Assembly: GCF_005938745.2 (NCBI RefSeq)
Contig: NZ_VCBX02000001.1
Coordinates: 5,718,501-5,782,500 of the forward strand
DNA length: 64,000 nucleotides
Origin: Rhodococcus sp. KBS0724
Lineage (GTDB): Bacteria > Actinomycetota > Actinomycetes > Mycobacteriales > Mycobacteriaceae
Reading direction: 5' to 3'
A program made the translations under genes and the position numbers. Positions 44,778 to 53,270 of this stretch are shown here, piece by piece (the stretch's first letter is position 1; every line of letters begins with the position of its first letter). The notes beneath the pieces are model-generated. The model saw nothing but the letters and a program-made list of their open reading frames with translations, did not search any database and was not told the DNA's origin.

Positions 44778-46154
44778 ATGTCGCTTTTTGCCCGATCAGG
44801 CTCCGCGCAGAAGCCTGTGAACATCTCTCGCCGCAGCTTTCTCACTGCTGCCGGTATGACGGCGATCGCACTACCCGTCCTCGCGGCGTGCGGTAGTCCC
44901 GCCGGCGGTACGGCGTCATTCTCGGCGCCGGACGTCAAGGCCCCCAGCGAATTTTCCGGGAGGACCAACGTCGTCATCTGGAGTCCGTGGTCGGGTAACA
45001 ACCACGAGGTCTTCACCGGAGTGGTTGACGGATTCAACCGCTCACAATCCGATATCTACGCAGAAGTTCAACAGTTCAACGGGTACGACGGCGTCACCGA
45101 GAAGATCGCCGCCGGTCTCCAGGCCAGGCAGATCCCCGATATCGGCGTCTTCTCCGACGTCTCGTGGAACAAATTCTTCCTCAACGACACACTCGAACCG
45201 CTCGGCGGATACTTCGACAACAACTTCGGCCCGAGTACGTTCAACGAGCGTCTGTTCACCGAGGGTGTTGTCCGCGGCGAGTCCTACTGGATCCCGTTCG
45301 GCCGATCGACGCCACTCTTCTACTACAACAAGGAGATCTTCTCGTCCGCCGGGTTGCCGGATCGCGCCCCCGCCACCTGGGATGAATTCCGTTCGTGGGG
45401 AAAGCAAATCAGCGGCCAGAACTACAACGGCAACTCGCTGAAGATGCGCGCGTACACCGGCGCCGACGACTGGTACATGCAGGGATTGATCTGGAACTTC
45501 GGTGGATCGATCTCCGACGGCCTCGACGTCACCGTGGACTCGGCCGCTGCGATTGCCGCAGCAGAGTTCGATCGGGCTGTGATCAACGACGACAAGATCG
45601 CGTACCTCGCGCAGGAGATCAACAACGACTTCATCAACGGCCAGGTCGCAACCATCACGAACTCCACCGGCTCCCTGACCGGACTGATCAAGGGCGCTCA
45701 GTTCGAAGTCGGTGCCGGTTTCCTGCCTCAACAGAGCACACACGGCGTGCCGACCGGTGGTGCCGGACTCGGAATCATGAAGAACGCCAGCCCCGAACGC
45801 AAGGAAGCCGCCGCCCAGGTACTCGCGTATCTGTCCGGCGAGGAAGCATCGTCGACCTGGACCGTCGGAACGGGGTACCTGCCGTCGACCATTTCTGCGG
45901 CAAATTCCACCAAGGTCCGCCAGGTCATGGCCGATAACCCGAACTACAAACTGGCCGTCGATCAGCTCGAGCTCGCCCGCCAACCTGACGCAGTTCGACG
46001 GTACGTCCAGAGCACCATCACGGAAATGCGCACCGCAATTCAGAAGCTGTACACCGAAAATGCCAACGCCGAAGCAACTTTGAAGGCAACGGCAACCAAG
46101 CTGCGCGCAGACACAGATTCCGTGCGCAAACTCTACGAAAGCAAGGTGGCCTGA
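44778..46154 (+). CDS. ugpB: extracellular solute-binding lipoprotein, UgpB type, 458 aa
   Basis: Tat-type N-terminus ISRRSFLTAAGMTAIALPVLAACG, ending in the lipobox LAAC (Cys about residue 38). The mature protein is a family 1 solute-binding protein: NVVIWSPWSGNNHEVFTGVVDGFNRS, then FYYNKEIFSSAGLPDRAPATWDEF, GAGFLPQQSTHGVPTGGAGLG. It captures the substrate outside the membrane. A GGAGAT ribosome site precedes the ATG. Substrate is inferred from the next gene, a glycerophosphodiester phosphodiesterase. Confidence 0.9.
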   Translation: MSLFARSGSAQKPVNISRRSFLTAAGMTAIALPVLAACGSPAGGTASFSAPDVKAPSEFSGRTNVVIWSPWSGNNHEVFTGVVDGFNRSQSDIYAEVQQFNGYDGVTEKIAAGLQARQIPDIGVFSDVSWNKFFLNDTLEPLGGYFDNNFGPSTFNERLFTEGVVRGESYWIPFGRSTPLFYYNKEIFSSAGLPDRAPATWDEFRSWGKQISGQNYNGNSLKMRAYTGADDWYMQGLIWNFGGSISDGLDVTVDSAAAIAAAEFDRAVINDDKIAYLAQEINNDFINGQVATITNSTGSLTGLIKGAQFEVGAGFLPQQSTHGVPTGGAGLGIMKNASPERKEAAAQVLAYLSGEEASSTWTVGTGYLPSTISAANSTKVRQVMADNPNYKLAVDQLELARQPDAVRRYVQSTITEMRTAIQKLYTENANAEATLKATATKLRADTDSVRKLYESKVA

Positions 46155-46156
46155 CC

Positions 46157-46945
46157 ATGCGATCCGAATCATTCACCTTGGTGGGCCATCGCGGCGCCAT
46201 GGCTTACGCACCCGAGAACAGCATCGCGTCATTTCGCCTCGCGGAGGAGATGGGTGTCGACGAGATCGAACTCGACGTGCGATTGACCGCGGACGGCGTT
46301 GCGATCGTGCTCCACGACGCGACGCTCGATCGCACTGCCTCCGACGACTCCGGGCGCGGACTCGGCCCCGTCGCCGAACTGACCTTCGATGCGATCAAAG
46401 ACATCGAATTGGACTCCGGACGCGGGGTCTTGACCTTCGACGAGGCGCTCGACAACACCACAGTGACCTTGCAGGTGGAGATCAAGGCCATCGAGGTGGT
46501 GCCGGAACTCGGACGGATCGTGGCGGCACGCCCGGAAGACGCTCAGCGCATTCAGTTCACGAGCTTCTCAGCCGAGGCTCTGCTCGCTGTCGCCGAGGCC
46601 GCACCGTTCATACCTCGCGGACTGATCGTGTCCGAGTATCCGGCCGCCGACGCTCACCCCGCCGGCGTCGAATCCGTTCTTGCGGCCACCGGTTCGGGTG
46701 CCTTCTACTGCGGCTGGAACGGGCTGACCGCAGAACTGGTCCGCGACCTCCACGAAACCGGATTGCAAGTTCACGCCTGGCCCCTGCGCACACCGGAGGA
46801 CGCCGAACGAGCTCTCGAACTCGGAGTGGACGGCACGACCACGGATTTCCCGGCGGAAGCCATCGAGTGGCTCGACAGCGCGCGGCAGAATTACCCCCAG
46901 CGCGACTGTCCGCCGTCGAGCGGGATGGTTGCACCCGTCAGATAG
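46157..46945 (+). CDS. ugpQ: glycerophosphodiester phosphodiesterase, UgpQ type, 262 aa
   Basis: GDPD TIM barrel: LVGHRGAMAYAPENSIASF (HRG and PENS metal/substrate motifs), DEIELDVRLTADGVAIVLHDATLDRT (ExD and HD motifs), VEIKAIE, and a C-terminal HAWPLRTPEDAERALELGVDGTTTDFP. It hydrolyses glycerophosphodiesters to glycerol-3-phosphate and an alcohol. No signal peptide, so cytoplasmic, acting on imported substrate. Two bases separate it from the binding-protein stop. The last 55 bp overlap the 3' end of the convergent SDR gene. Confidence 0.92.
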   Translation: MRSESFTLVGHRGAMAYAPENSIASFRLAEEMGVDEIELDVRLTADGVAIVLHDATLDRTASDDSGRGLGPVAELTFDAIKDIELDSGRGVLTFDEALDNTTVTLQVEIKAIEVVPELGRIVAARPEDAQRIQFTSFSAEALLAVAEAAPFIPRGLIVSEYPAADAHPAGVESVLAATGSGAFYCGWNGLTAELVRDLHETGLQVHAWPLRTPEDAERALELGVDGTTTDFPAEAIEWLDSARQNYPQRDCPPSSGMVAPVR

Positions 46946-47652
46946 CCGGCATCTTCGCCGACCAGGAAGACGACGGCACGCCCGATGTCGGTTTCGGGAT
47001 CTCCGACGCGACCCAGCGGGATTCCCGCGACAAAGGCTGCCGCTTCTTCCGGGTTCTTGTCCATCCACCACTGCAGGGCCGGTGTCTGCGCGTGGGGCGC
47101 AACGTTGAGGACACGGATGTTGTCCTTGCCCCACTCGCAGGCCGCGGCGCGGGTGAGTGCGCGCATGCCTTCCTTGATGGAACCGTAGGCACCGTAGTTA
47201 CTGGCATCCCAGCGCACTGCTGCGGAAGTGACCATGTTGATGATGACGCCGCCGCCGCGGCTGTTCAGGTGGGGGTACGACGCCTGCATCATGCGCAGGG
47301 TCGCGAGCGGTCCCGTCGCGAAGGAGCGCTCGAAGTCTTCGTCGAGCACCGTGAGCAACGGGCCGGGCTTGCAGTCGTTCGCGTTGTTGATCAGGATGTC
47401 GATTCCGCCGAACAGTTCGACGGTACGGTCCACTGCTGCAGTGATGTCGTCCTTCTTGCTGACGTCACAGACGACTACCTCGCCGCGGGCACCGATGTCG
47501 GCGAGAAGTCCACAAGTGGTGTGGAGCTTGGATTCGGTGCGACCGGCTACCACAATCTCGGCACCTTCCTTGGCCAGGGCCAAGGCTATGCCTTGGCCGA
47601 TTCCCTGACCTGCACCGGTGATGAGTGCAACTTTGCCGTCGAGCTTGCCCAT
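46891..47652 (-). CDS. SDR oxidoreductase under a KstR2 box, 253 aa
   Basis: Classical SDR: ITGAGQGIGQGIALALAKEG, NNAN in place of NNAG, a serine in NMVTSAAVRWDASNYGAYGSIKEG that contains the YGSIK active site, and LTGATIPLDGG. The 253-residue length and the KstR2 box in its divergent promoter suggest a steroid ring C/D pathway enzyme (Rv3549c-like). The substrate is unknown. Its 3' end overlaps ugpQ by 55 bp. Confidence 0.85.
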   Translation of the reverse strand: MGKLDGKVALITGAGQGIGQGIALALAKEGAEIVVAGRTESKLHTTCGLLADIGARGEVVVCDVSKKDDITAAVDRTVELFGGIDILINNANDCKPGPLLTVLDEDFERSFATGPLATLRMMQASYPHLNSRGGGVIINMVTSAAVRWDASNYGAYGSIKEGMRALTRAAACEWGKDNIRVLNVAPHAQTPALQWWMDKNPEEAAAFVAGIPLGRVGDPETDIGRAVVFLVGEDAGYLTGATIPLDGGQSRWG

Positions 47653-47740
47653 GTGATTGCTCCAATGTCCTTTTGTGCGAGGGGACTGGTCGATTCTGGT
47701 GACCGCCGGTGTTGGTCGTCTACACTCAACGAACTAAGCA

Positions 47741-47754
47741 ACCAAGCACTTGCT
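47741..47754. promoter_or_regulatory. KstR2 operator (perfect consensus match)
   Basis: ACCAAGCACTTGCT matches the published 14-bp KstR2 consensus A-n-CAAG-nn-CTTG-n-T at every fixed position. It lies midway between two divergent SDR genes, 88 bp from one start and 82 bp from the other. KstR2 is the repressor of the steroid ring C/D regulon. Confidence 0.85.
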
Positions 47755-47836
47755 TGACCCTATGACGGCCGGCACTGTCGCGTCAATCACACTGGGCGGC
47801 AAATCGGCTCGGCCCCAACAGCAGGAAGGCTCCACC

Positions 47837-48634
47837 GTGACACTCCCCAACCCCGTCGATTTCAGCGGACGCTCGGTGATCGTCACCGGCGGCACCAAAG
47901 GCATCGGCTTTGTCATCGCCGAAACCTTCCTAGCTGCCGGAGCAAACGTGCTGGTCTGCGGCCGAAACGAGCCGGAAAAGCTGCCGTCGGCCGACGGCCG
48001 AACCGCTGCATTCAAAGCCACGGACGTTCGCGATCCCGCGGATGCCGCAGCCCTCGTCCAGGATGCCGTTGACCGCTTCGGCCGCTTGGACGTTCTGATC
48101 AACAACGCCGGCGGCTCCCCCGATGCCGACGCAGCCACCGTTTCCCCTCGCTTCGTGGAGAAGATCGTGGCCCTGAACCTGCTGGCACCCTTCAACGTTG
48201 CCCAGGCTGCAAACGCAGTAATGCAGACGCAGGACAACGGCGGCGCCATCATCAACATCGGCAGCGTCTCGGGCATCGACCCGCAGCCCGGCACCGCGGC
48301 ATACAGCGCCGCCAAGGCCGGACTGTTGGTCCTGACAAAGGCTTTGGCGCTCGAGTGGGCACCCAAGGTCCGTATCAACCACATCACGACCGGCCTGATC
48401 CGTACGGAAGCCGCCGCAGAGGTCTACGGCGCCGACGGCGGAGCGGCCGTCACCGAAATCATCCCGATGGAGCGCATGGCCGTACCGTCGGACATCGCGA
48501 ATTCCTGCCTCTTCCTGGCAAGTTCACTCGCGTCGTACGTCACGGGAACCGACATCGCCGTCCACGGCGGCGGCGAGTACCCGGCCCGCTACCTGGCGAC
48601 CCACCCCGAGCTGTTCACGCGCACCAGCTCGTAA
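47837..48634 (+). CDS. SDR oxidoreductase under a KstR2 box, IpdF candidate, 265 aa
   Basis: Classical SDR: VIVTGGTKGIGFVIAETF, NNAG, a serine in NIGSVSGIDPQPG, catalytic YSAAK, and LASSLASYVTGTDIAVHGGG. I chose GTG at 47837, with GGAAGG 7 bases upstream; an ATG at 47762 lacks a ribosome binding site. In the HIP pathway IpdF is a KstR2-controlled SDR of about 262 residues that oxidises the 5-hydroxyl of 5-OH-HIC-CoA. Length, regulation and context make this gene a candidate, but the divergent SDR is also possible, so I give no symbol. Confidence 0.85.
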   Translation: MTLPNPVDFSGRSVIVTGGTKGIGFVIAETFLAAGANVLVCGRNEPEKLPSADGRTAAFKATDVRDPADAAALVQDAVDRFGRLDVLINNAGGSPDADAATVSPRFVEKIVALNLLAPFNVAQAANAVMQTQDNGGAIINIGSVSGIDPQPGTAAYSAAKAGLLVLTKALALEWAPKVRINHITTGLIRTEAAAEVYGADGGAAVTEIIPMERMAVPSDIANSCLFLASSLASYVTGTDIAVHGGGEYPARYLATHPELFTRTSS

Positions 48635-48669
48635 GGCCGAATAGACCTCGTAAGACCGTATGCACAAGC

Positions 48670-48697
48670 AAGCCCTCGAGCAATCGCTCGAGGGCTT
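48670..48697 (+). terminator. terminator after the SDR gene
   Basis: AAGCCCTCGAGC pairs perfectly with GCTCGAGGGCTT around an AATC loop, followed by TCCTTGTTT. It lies 36 bases after the SDR stop. Confidence 0.8.
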
Positions 48698-48713
48698 CCT
48701 TGTTTCGTGTGAA

Positions 48714-48755
48714 CAACTGCGGGGCGCGACGGGGAGGTCGAGCGCCCCGCAGTTG
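48714..48755 (-). terminator. terminator of the steroid side-chain operon
   Basis: CAACTGCGGGGCGC pairs perfectly with GCGCCCCGCAGTTG around a 14-base loop. On the minus strand it begins 13 bases after the ChsH3-like stop codon and ends that operon. Confidence 0.75.
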
Positions 48756-48768
48756 AGTCTAGTGCCGG

Positions 48769-49590
48769 TCAGCGAGCGGAGAAGCTCACTCGCGCACCGG
48801 AAATCGCTACCTGACCATCCTTGTGTACCTGGAACGACAGGTCGTCGGGAGTTCCCCAGGCCACGATGGACGGCGCTTCACCCGGATGGATGGCCGCGGC
48901 GAAGCGACCCTCGAGGCTGACGAGGTCGGCCGGATGCACTCCGGCGACCCGAGCCAGTTCGAGCGTGCTGGCCGCCAACGTGCACAAGCCGTGCATGATC
49001 GGACGCGGCTGATTGATGCGCGCTGCGGCCGCGGGGTCGATGTGAATGTGGTGCATGTCGCCCAGAAGTCGGTACATCGCCGTCTGGTTCTCGGCCGTGG
49101 TCAGCACACCGGTCAGCGACGGCTCACCAGTAGGCTCCGCCGGACGAGACGGTCCGCGTTCTCCGCCGAATCCACCAGCGCCGGGAGCAAAAAGTGACCA
49201 GGTCGCGACGAAGTACTCGCACTCGACCTTCACCTCGAACACCGCGGCGGCGCCCTTGTCCCACACCTCGCCGACCGAAGCCTTCAACGTCACCTCACCG
49301 CTACGTGGCAGCGGTGCAAGAACTTTCAGTTCCTGCGAGCCGTGCAGCGCCGTCGAGGTGTCGAAAGCGCCCGCTGAACCCAGAGCGTCCGGGGCCCACT
49401 GCGCCAGCGTCAGAGCAAACGTCGGCAGTACCCGAAGCTGATCCTCGAAGACGAGGTCCAGCTCGGTTGCCTTGGCGCCCACGGCAAGTGCGTACAGGAT
49501 CGCGTCGCGCTCGGTGTACGAGACGGTACGGGTACCGAGGTCCGCGCCGCGCCAATCGCCGGCGGTCTTCGTTGTTTCCGAAGTAGTCAC
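48769..49590 (-). CDS. MaoC-type enoyl-CoA hydratase (ChsH3/Rv3538-like), 273 aa
   Basis: Double-hotdog (R)-specific enoyl-CoA hydratase. The N-terminal hotdog (about residues 1-140) includes TVSYTERDAILYALAVGA. The C-terminal one has the hydratase-2 motif YRLLGDMHHIHIDPAAAARINQPRPIMHGLC, with the catalytic aspartate and histidine. It hydrates 2-enoyl-CoA esters; next to Ltp2/ChsH1-type genes this points to steroid side-chain beta-oxidation. The GTG at 49590 has GAGAGG upstream and is preferred to the GTG at 49608. Last gene of the side-chain operon, 14 bp after ltp2. Confidence 0.85.
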   Translation of the reverse strand: MTTSETTKTAGDWRGADLGTRTVSYTERDAILYALAVGAKATELDLVFEDQLRVLPTFALTLAQWAPDALGSAGAFDTSTALHGSQELKVLAPLPRSGEVTLKASVGEVWDKGAAAVFEVKVECEYFVATWSLFAPGAGGFGGERGPSRPAEPTGEPSLTGVLTTAENQTAMYRLLGDMHHIHIDPAAAARINQPRPIMHGLCTLAASTLELARVAGVHPADLVSLEGRFAAAIHPGEAPSIVAWGTPDDLSFQVHKDGQVAISGARVSFSAR

Positions 49591-49604
49591 GTTCAATTCC
49601 TCTC

Positions 49605-50783
49605 TCACACAGCGCCGAGAATGAGACCGCTGGTGGGTACTGCTGTTCCGGCAGTGACCAAGACGTTCTCGACACCCTCGGGCTGATTGGTCGACGTACC
49701 GCGAATCAGTCGCACACCTTCGGCAACGCCGTTGACACCGTGCAGGTACGCCTCGCCGACCTGACCACCGTGAGTGTTCGCCGGCAAGCGTCCACCGAGC
49801 TCGAGATTGCCTTCGCGGATGAAGTCCTTCGCTTCGCCGGGCTTGCAGAAACCCAGTTCTTCGAGCTGCGGAAGGACCAGCGGTGTGAAGTGGTCGTACA
49901 GGATCGCGGCGTTGATGTCGTCCGGCGTCAGGCCACTCTGGCTGTACAGCTGACGACCGACCAAACCCATCTCCGGAATACCCGTGATGTCGGGGCGGTA
50001 GTAGCTGGTCATCATGTGCTGATCCTTGCCACTGCCCTGAGCGGCTGCCTTGATGAAGGCCGGCTTGTTGGCCAGATCCTTGGCGCGTTCAGCAGAGACG
50101 ACGACGAGCGCCTGGCCACCGTCTGTTTCCTGGCAGCAGTCGAGCAAGTGCAGCGGCTCGGCGATCCAGCGGGAATTCTGGTGATCCTCGAGCGTGATCG
50201 GACGCTCGTAGAACCAGGCAGCCGGGTTGTTGGCGGCGTGCTTGCGCGCCACCACTGCAACTCGGCCGAAGTCCTCACTCGTCGCACCGTACTGGTGCAT
50301 GTAGCGCCGGGCGAACATAGCGACCCACTGAGCGGGAGTCGACAGGCCCTGCGGGGTCATCCACGCGTACGCGGCGCGGTCCGCTGTGGTGGCCATCGGG
50401 CGATCGTGCTGGCCCAGACCGTAACGCTCACCGGATCGCTCGTTGAAGGCGCGGTAGCAGACAACGACATCGGCAACACCCGTCGCAACAGCCATCGCTG
50501 CCTGCTGCACGGGTCCACATGCAGCGCCACCGCCGTAACCGATGCGGGAGAAGAACGTCAGCTCGCCGAGACCACAGTTGCGGGCAACGATGGCTTCGCC
50601 GTTGGTTTCCGCGGTGAAGGTGGAAAGTCCGTCGACCTCGGACGGTGCGATACCCGCGTCCGCGAGTGCGGCGACGATGGCCTCACACGCCAACTGCAGT
50701 TCGGTGCGGCCGGAGTTCTTGGAGAACTCGGTGGATCCGATGCCGACGATGGCAGCGGCTCCCGAGAGCGGGCTGATCGCCAT
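49605..50783 (-). CDS. ltp2: Ltp2-type lipid-transfer/thiolase-like aldol lyase, 392 aa
   Basis: SCP-x thiolase-like protein: AAIVGIGSTEFSKNSGRTELQLACEA, EVDGLSTFT, CYRAFNERSGERYGLGQ, NTHGGQVGEAYLHGVNGVAEGVRLIRG. The active-site cysteine of true thiolases is not evident, as expected for Ltp aldolases. In the steroid pathway Ltp2 works with a DUF35 partner, the C-terminal part of ChsH2, to release propionyl-CoA from a 17-hydroxy side chain and leave a 17-ketosteroid. That ChsH2-like gene is present two genes upstream. Overlaps chsH1 by one base. Confidence 0.9.
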   Translation of the reverse strand: MAISPLSGAAAIVGIGSTEFSKNSGRTELQLACEAIVAALADAGIAPSEVDGLSTFTAETNGEAIVARNCGLGELTFFSRIGYGGGAACGPVQQAAMAVATGVADVVVCYRAFNERSGERYGLGQHDRPMATTADRAAYAWMTPQGLSTPAQWVAMFARRYMHQYGATSEDFGRVAVVARKHAANNPAAWFYERPITLEDHQNSRWIAEPLHLLDCCQETDGGQALVVVSAERAKDLANKPAFIKAAAQGSGKDQHMMTSYYRPDITGIPEMGLVGRQLYSQSGLTPDDINAAILYDHFTPLVLPQLEELGFCKPGEAKDFIREGNLELGGRLPANTHGGQVGEAYLHGVNGVAEGVRLIRGTSTNQPEGVENVLVTAGTAVPTSGLILGAV

Positions 50784-51211
50784 CAGGCGTTCCCCTCTTC
50801 CTTGAAAGCGACTGTGACGGTGCCGGATGCATGGTTGCCGAGGCTGTTCGCGCCCTGCACCTTGACCACGACAACACCGTCTTCCTTGGACACGACCTCA
50901 CCGGTCATCGTCATGGTGTCACCCGGGTAGTTGGGTGCGCCGAGACGAATGGCGATGCGACGCAGGGTCGACGCCGATCCGGCCCAGTCCGTGACGTACC
51001 GGCCGACAAGACCGTTGCTCGTCAGGATGTTCATGAAGACATCCTTGGAGCCGCGTTCCTGCGCCAGGCTCGGATCGTGGTGCACGTCCTGGAAATCGCG
51101 GGTGGCAATAGCGGTCGCGACGATCAATGTGCGGGTCAGCGGGATCGCCAACTCGGGGAGAGCCTCGCCGACCTCGATGTCCGCGTAGCTACGACCGACG
51201 AGAACGGTCAT
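50783..51211 (-). CDS. chsH1: ChsH1-type MaoC-like hydratase subunit, 142 aa
   Basis: Single hotdog MaoC-like protein: VGRSYADIEVGEALPEL, RTLIVATAIATRDFQDVHHDPSLAQERGSKDVFMNILTSNGLVGRYVTDW in consecutive segments. It retains a hydratase-like D-x-x-D-x-H-H pattern. In mycobacteria ChsH1 pairs with the MaoC half of ChsH2 to hydrate 3-oxo-4,17-pregnadiene-20-carboxyl-CoA. The ATG at 51211 overlaps the acyl-CoA dehydrogenase stop (ATGA). Length fits the family. Confidence 0.9.
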   Translation of the reverse strand: MTVLVGRSYADIEVGEALPELAIPLTRTLIVATAIATRDFQDVHHDPSLAQERGSKDVFMNILTSNGLVGRYVTDWAGSASTLRRIAIRLGAPNYPGDTMTMTGEVVSKEDGVVVVKVQGANSLGNHASGTVTVAFKEEGNA

Positions 51212-52323
51212 GCGAGCACCTCCACACCGGATGCAAGCTGCGCACCCAGACGCGCGAGGTCGGAGCTGGAACCACCGAGGGTGGCAGCAATCTGCTTGCC
51301 CCACAGCAGGTGACGGTGAACCGGGTAGTCGGTGTCGACGCCCATGCCGCCGTGGACGTGCGTCGTGCGATGCACGACGCGCTGTCCGCCGTCGGTGGCC
51401 CACCACTTGGCGACGAGTACCGAGGTTCCGAGATCCAGCCCCTCGGAAATGCGCCAAGCGGCCTGCCACAGTGTCACTCGCATCGCTTCGAGATCGATGT
51501 AGCAGTCAGCGAGCTGGTGGTTGACAGCCTGGAAGGTCGCGAGCGGACGGCCGAACTGCATGCGTCCGTTCAGGTAGGTGACAGCCTGCGCGACAGCGCC
51601 CGAACCGACGCCCCATTGAATTGCGGCCAATGCCAGTTCAACTCGGTCGATCAGCCACGGCACCGTGGTGCCGTCTGCGGCACCGATCAGCTGTGCGGGG
51701 GCAGCGGAGAAGGTGAGGTTGGCGCAGATCTCGTGGTTGGTGGACTGCGTCTGCTCCACCGCGACGCCGTCCGCGGACAGATCCACCAGCAGCAGAGCCG
51801 TTCCGGTGGACGTCGTTGCCGAGATGAGCGCGAGGTTCGCGATATTCGTGATCGGCACAACGGCCTTCTCGCCGCTGAGTGTCCAGTTGCCGTCGGCGTC
51901 CTGCGTAGCCGTCGTCAGCGGATCGCCGCCCGTGTACGGGCCGAATTCCTCGAGCCCGACCGTCAGGAATCGACTGCCGTCGGCGACACCCGGAAGAAGC
52001 TCGGCGCGAAGGGAATCGGAACCGAACTCGTTGATCGCCAACGCTGCGAGCGTTGTCTCCCAGATCGGCACGGCCGCAACGTGGCGACCTTGCTCCTCGA
52101 GCAGGGTGTACAGCTCGGACAAGCCGAGACCGCCGCCGCCGAACTCCTCGGGCAGGGCGATACCGAGCAGGCCAGTGGTCGCGAGTTCGCGCCACAGTTC
52201 ACGGTCGACGCGCTCGACGGAGAGTTCGATCTCCTTGGTGCGCTCGATCGTGGCCTTGCTGGTGAAGACCTCGTCGGCCAGTGAGCGAATTGCGTCCTGC
52301 TCTTCGCTGAAATTGAAGTCCAT
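51208..52323 (-). CDS. chsE1: acyl-CoA dehydrogenase subunit, ChsE1/FadE28 type, 371 aa
   Basis: Acyl-CoA dehydrogenase fold: LPEEFGGGGLGLSELYTLLEEQGRHVAAVP, NGRMQFGRPLATFQAVNHQLADCYIDLEAMR, and HVHGGMGVDTDYPVHRHLLWGKQ near the C-terminus. Steroid ACADs of this kind form alpha2beta2 heterotetramers in which one subunit is catalytically incomplete. The pairing with the ChsE2-type gene two genes upstream supports this. Overlaps chsH2 by one base and chsH1 by four. Confidence 0.87.
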   Translation of the reverse strand: MDFNFSEEQDAIRSLADEVFTSKATIERTKEIELSVERVDRELWRELATTGLLGIALPEEFGGGGLGLSELYTLLEEQGRHVAAVPIWETTLAALAINEFGSDSLRAELLPGVADGSRFLTVGLEEFGPYTGGDPLTTATQDADGNWTLSGEKAVVPITNIANLALISATTSTGTALLLVDLSADGVAVEQTQSTNHEICANLTFSAAPAQLIGAADGTTVPWLIDRVELALAAIQWGVGSGAVAQAVTYLNGRMQFGRPLATFQAVNHQLADCYIDLEAMRVTLWQAAWRISEGLDLGTSVLVAKWWATDGGQRVVHRTTHVHGGMGVDTDYPVHRHLLWGKQIAATLGGSSSDLARLGAQLASGVEVLA

Positions 52324-53270
52324 CAGTGCTCCTCGCGTGCGGCCGGCCGGAACGCGGGAAGCGTCAAATCCGGGTCGGCGTCGATCCAGTCAAGTTCCAC
52401 GGGCATGTCGACCACGACATCTTCGGGCGCGATACCCACCATGTTGGCGATCAATCGGGTTCCCTCTTCGAGTTCGATGACCGCAACGATGAGCGGGTAG
52501 TCGAACGCATCGATCTTGGGGTGGTGATTGACCACGAAGCTGTACACCGTGCCACGACCCGACGCGTCGATCGTGTCCCACTCGAGTGACTGGCACTCCC
52601 CGCACATCGGGCCGGTGGGATGACGCAACGTCTTGCAGGACATGCAGCGCTGGATCACCAGACGGTGTTCCTTGGCGGCTTCGAACCAGAAAGCGTTGTC
52701 CGCGTTGAGAGCCGGACGCGGGCGCAATGCGCGCGGAGCTTCCGGAGCCTTGGCTTCCTGCGGCTTGAACCGCAGTGTCCGCCATCGCTGCGTGCCGACA
52801 ACCTCGTCGTCGCCGTTGCGGTAGGTCTTGAGCGTCGTCACGAAGTGTCCGACGCCAAGGCCGGTCTTCTTCTCCGGGGAGATCGACTCGATGACCTCGG
52901 TGTAGTTCACACGATCGCCCGGGCGCAGTTCGGTGAGGAACTCCTGATCGGAATCGGTGGCCACGACGGAGCTGTAGCCGGCCGCGTCGAGGGTGGCGAT
53001 CAGATCGGTCCACACCGGCGACGGGTCGTTGCCCGCCATCTTGTCGGTGAACGTCCGCATGATCCAGACCTGGAGCATCTGGGCGGGAGCAACGACGCCG
53101 TCACGGCCGGTGGCGCGGGCAGCTTCGTCGTCGAGGTAGACGGGGTTGGTATCACCCATGGTCTCGGCCCAATGGCGGATCATGGGGATGTTGACCTCGT
53201 CGGGTCCCCACGTCGTGGGAACCAGCGTCTGGCCGACAAAAGCGTCGAGTTGCGCCGAAATGTCGCTCAC
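52323..53270 (-). CDS. chsH2: ChsH2-type fusion: MaoC-like hydratase plus DUF35 OB-fold, 315 aa
   Basis: Residues about 1-165 form a MaoC-like domain (PMIRHWAETMGDTNPVYLDDEAA, VVAPAQMLQVWIM, ELRPGDRVNYTEVIESIS). Residues about 185-310 form a DUF35 domain with a zinc ribbon, IQRCMSCKTLRHPTGPMCGEC, and an OB-fold (GRGTVYSFVVNHHP). This matches mycobacterial ChsH2, whose MaoC half pairs with ChsH1 while the DUF35 half activates Ltp2. The start is GTG at 53270, overlapping the upstream acyl-CoA dehydrogenase stop. Confidence 0.92.
   Translation of the reverse strand: MSDISAQLDAFVGQTLVPTTWGPDEVNIPMIRHWAETMGDTNPVYLDDEAARATGRDGVVAPAQMLQVWIMRTFTDKMAGNDPSPVWTDLIATLDAAGYSSVVATDSDQEFLTELRPGDRVNYTEVIESISPEKKTGLGVGHFVTTLKTYRNGDDEVVGTQRWRTLRFKPQEAKAPEAPRALRPRPALNADNAFWFEAAKEHRLVIQRCMSCKTLRHPTGPMCGECQSLEWDTIDASGRGTVYSFVVNHHPKIDAFDYPLIVAVIELEEGTRLIANMVGIAPEDVVVDMPVELDWIDADPDLTLPAFRPAAREEH

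Noticed and set aside
48670..48697. CTCGAGCAATCGCTCGAG as a transcription-factor site
   Set aside because: It sits after a stop codon as part of a longer perfect stem followed by a T-rich run, which is better explained as a terminator.
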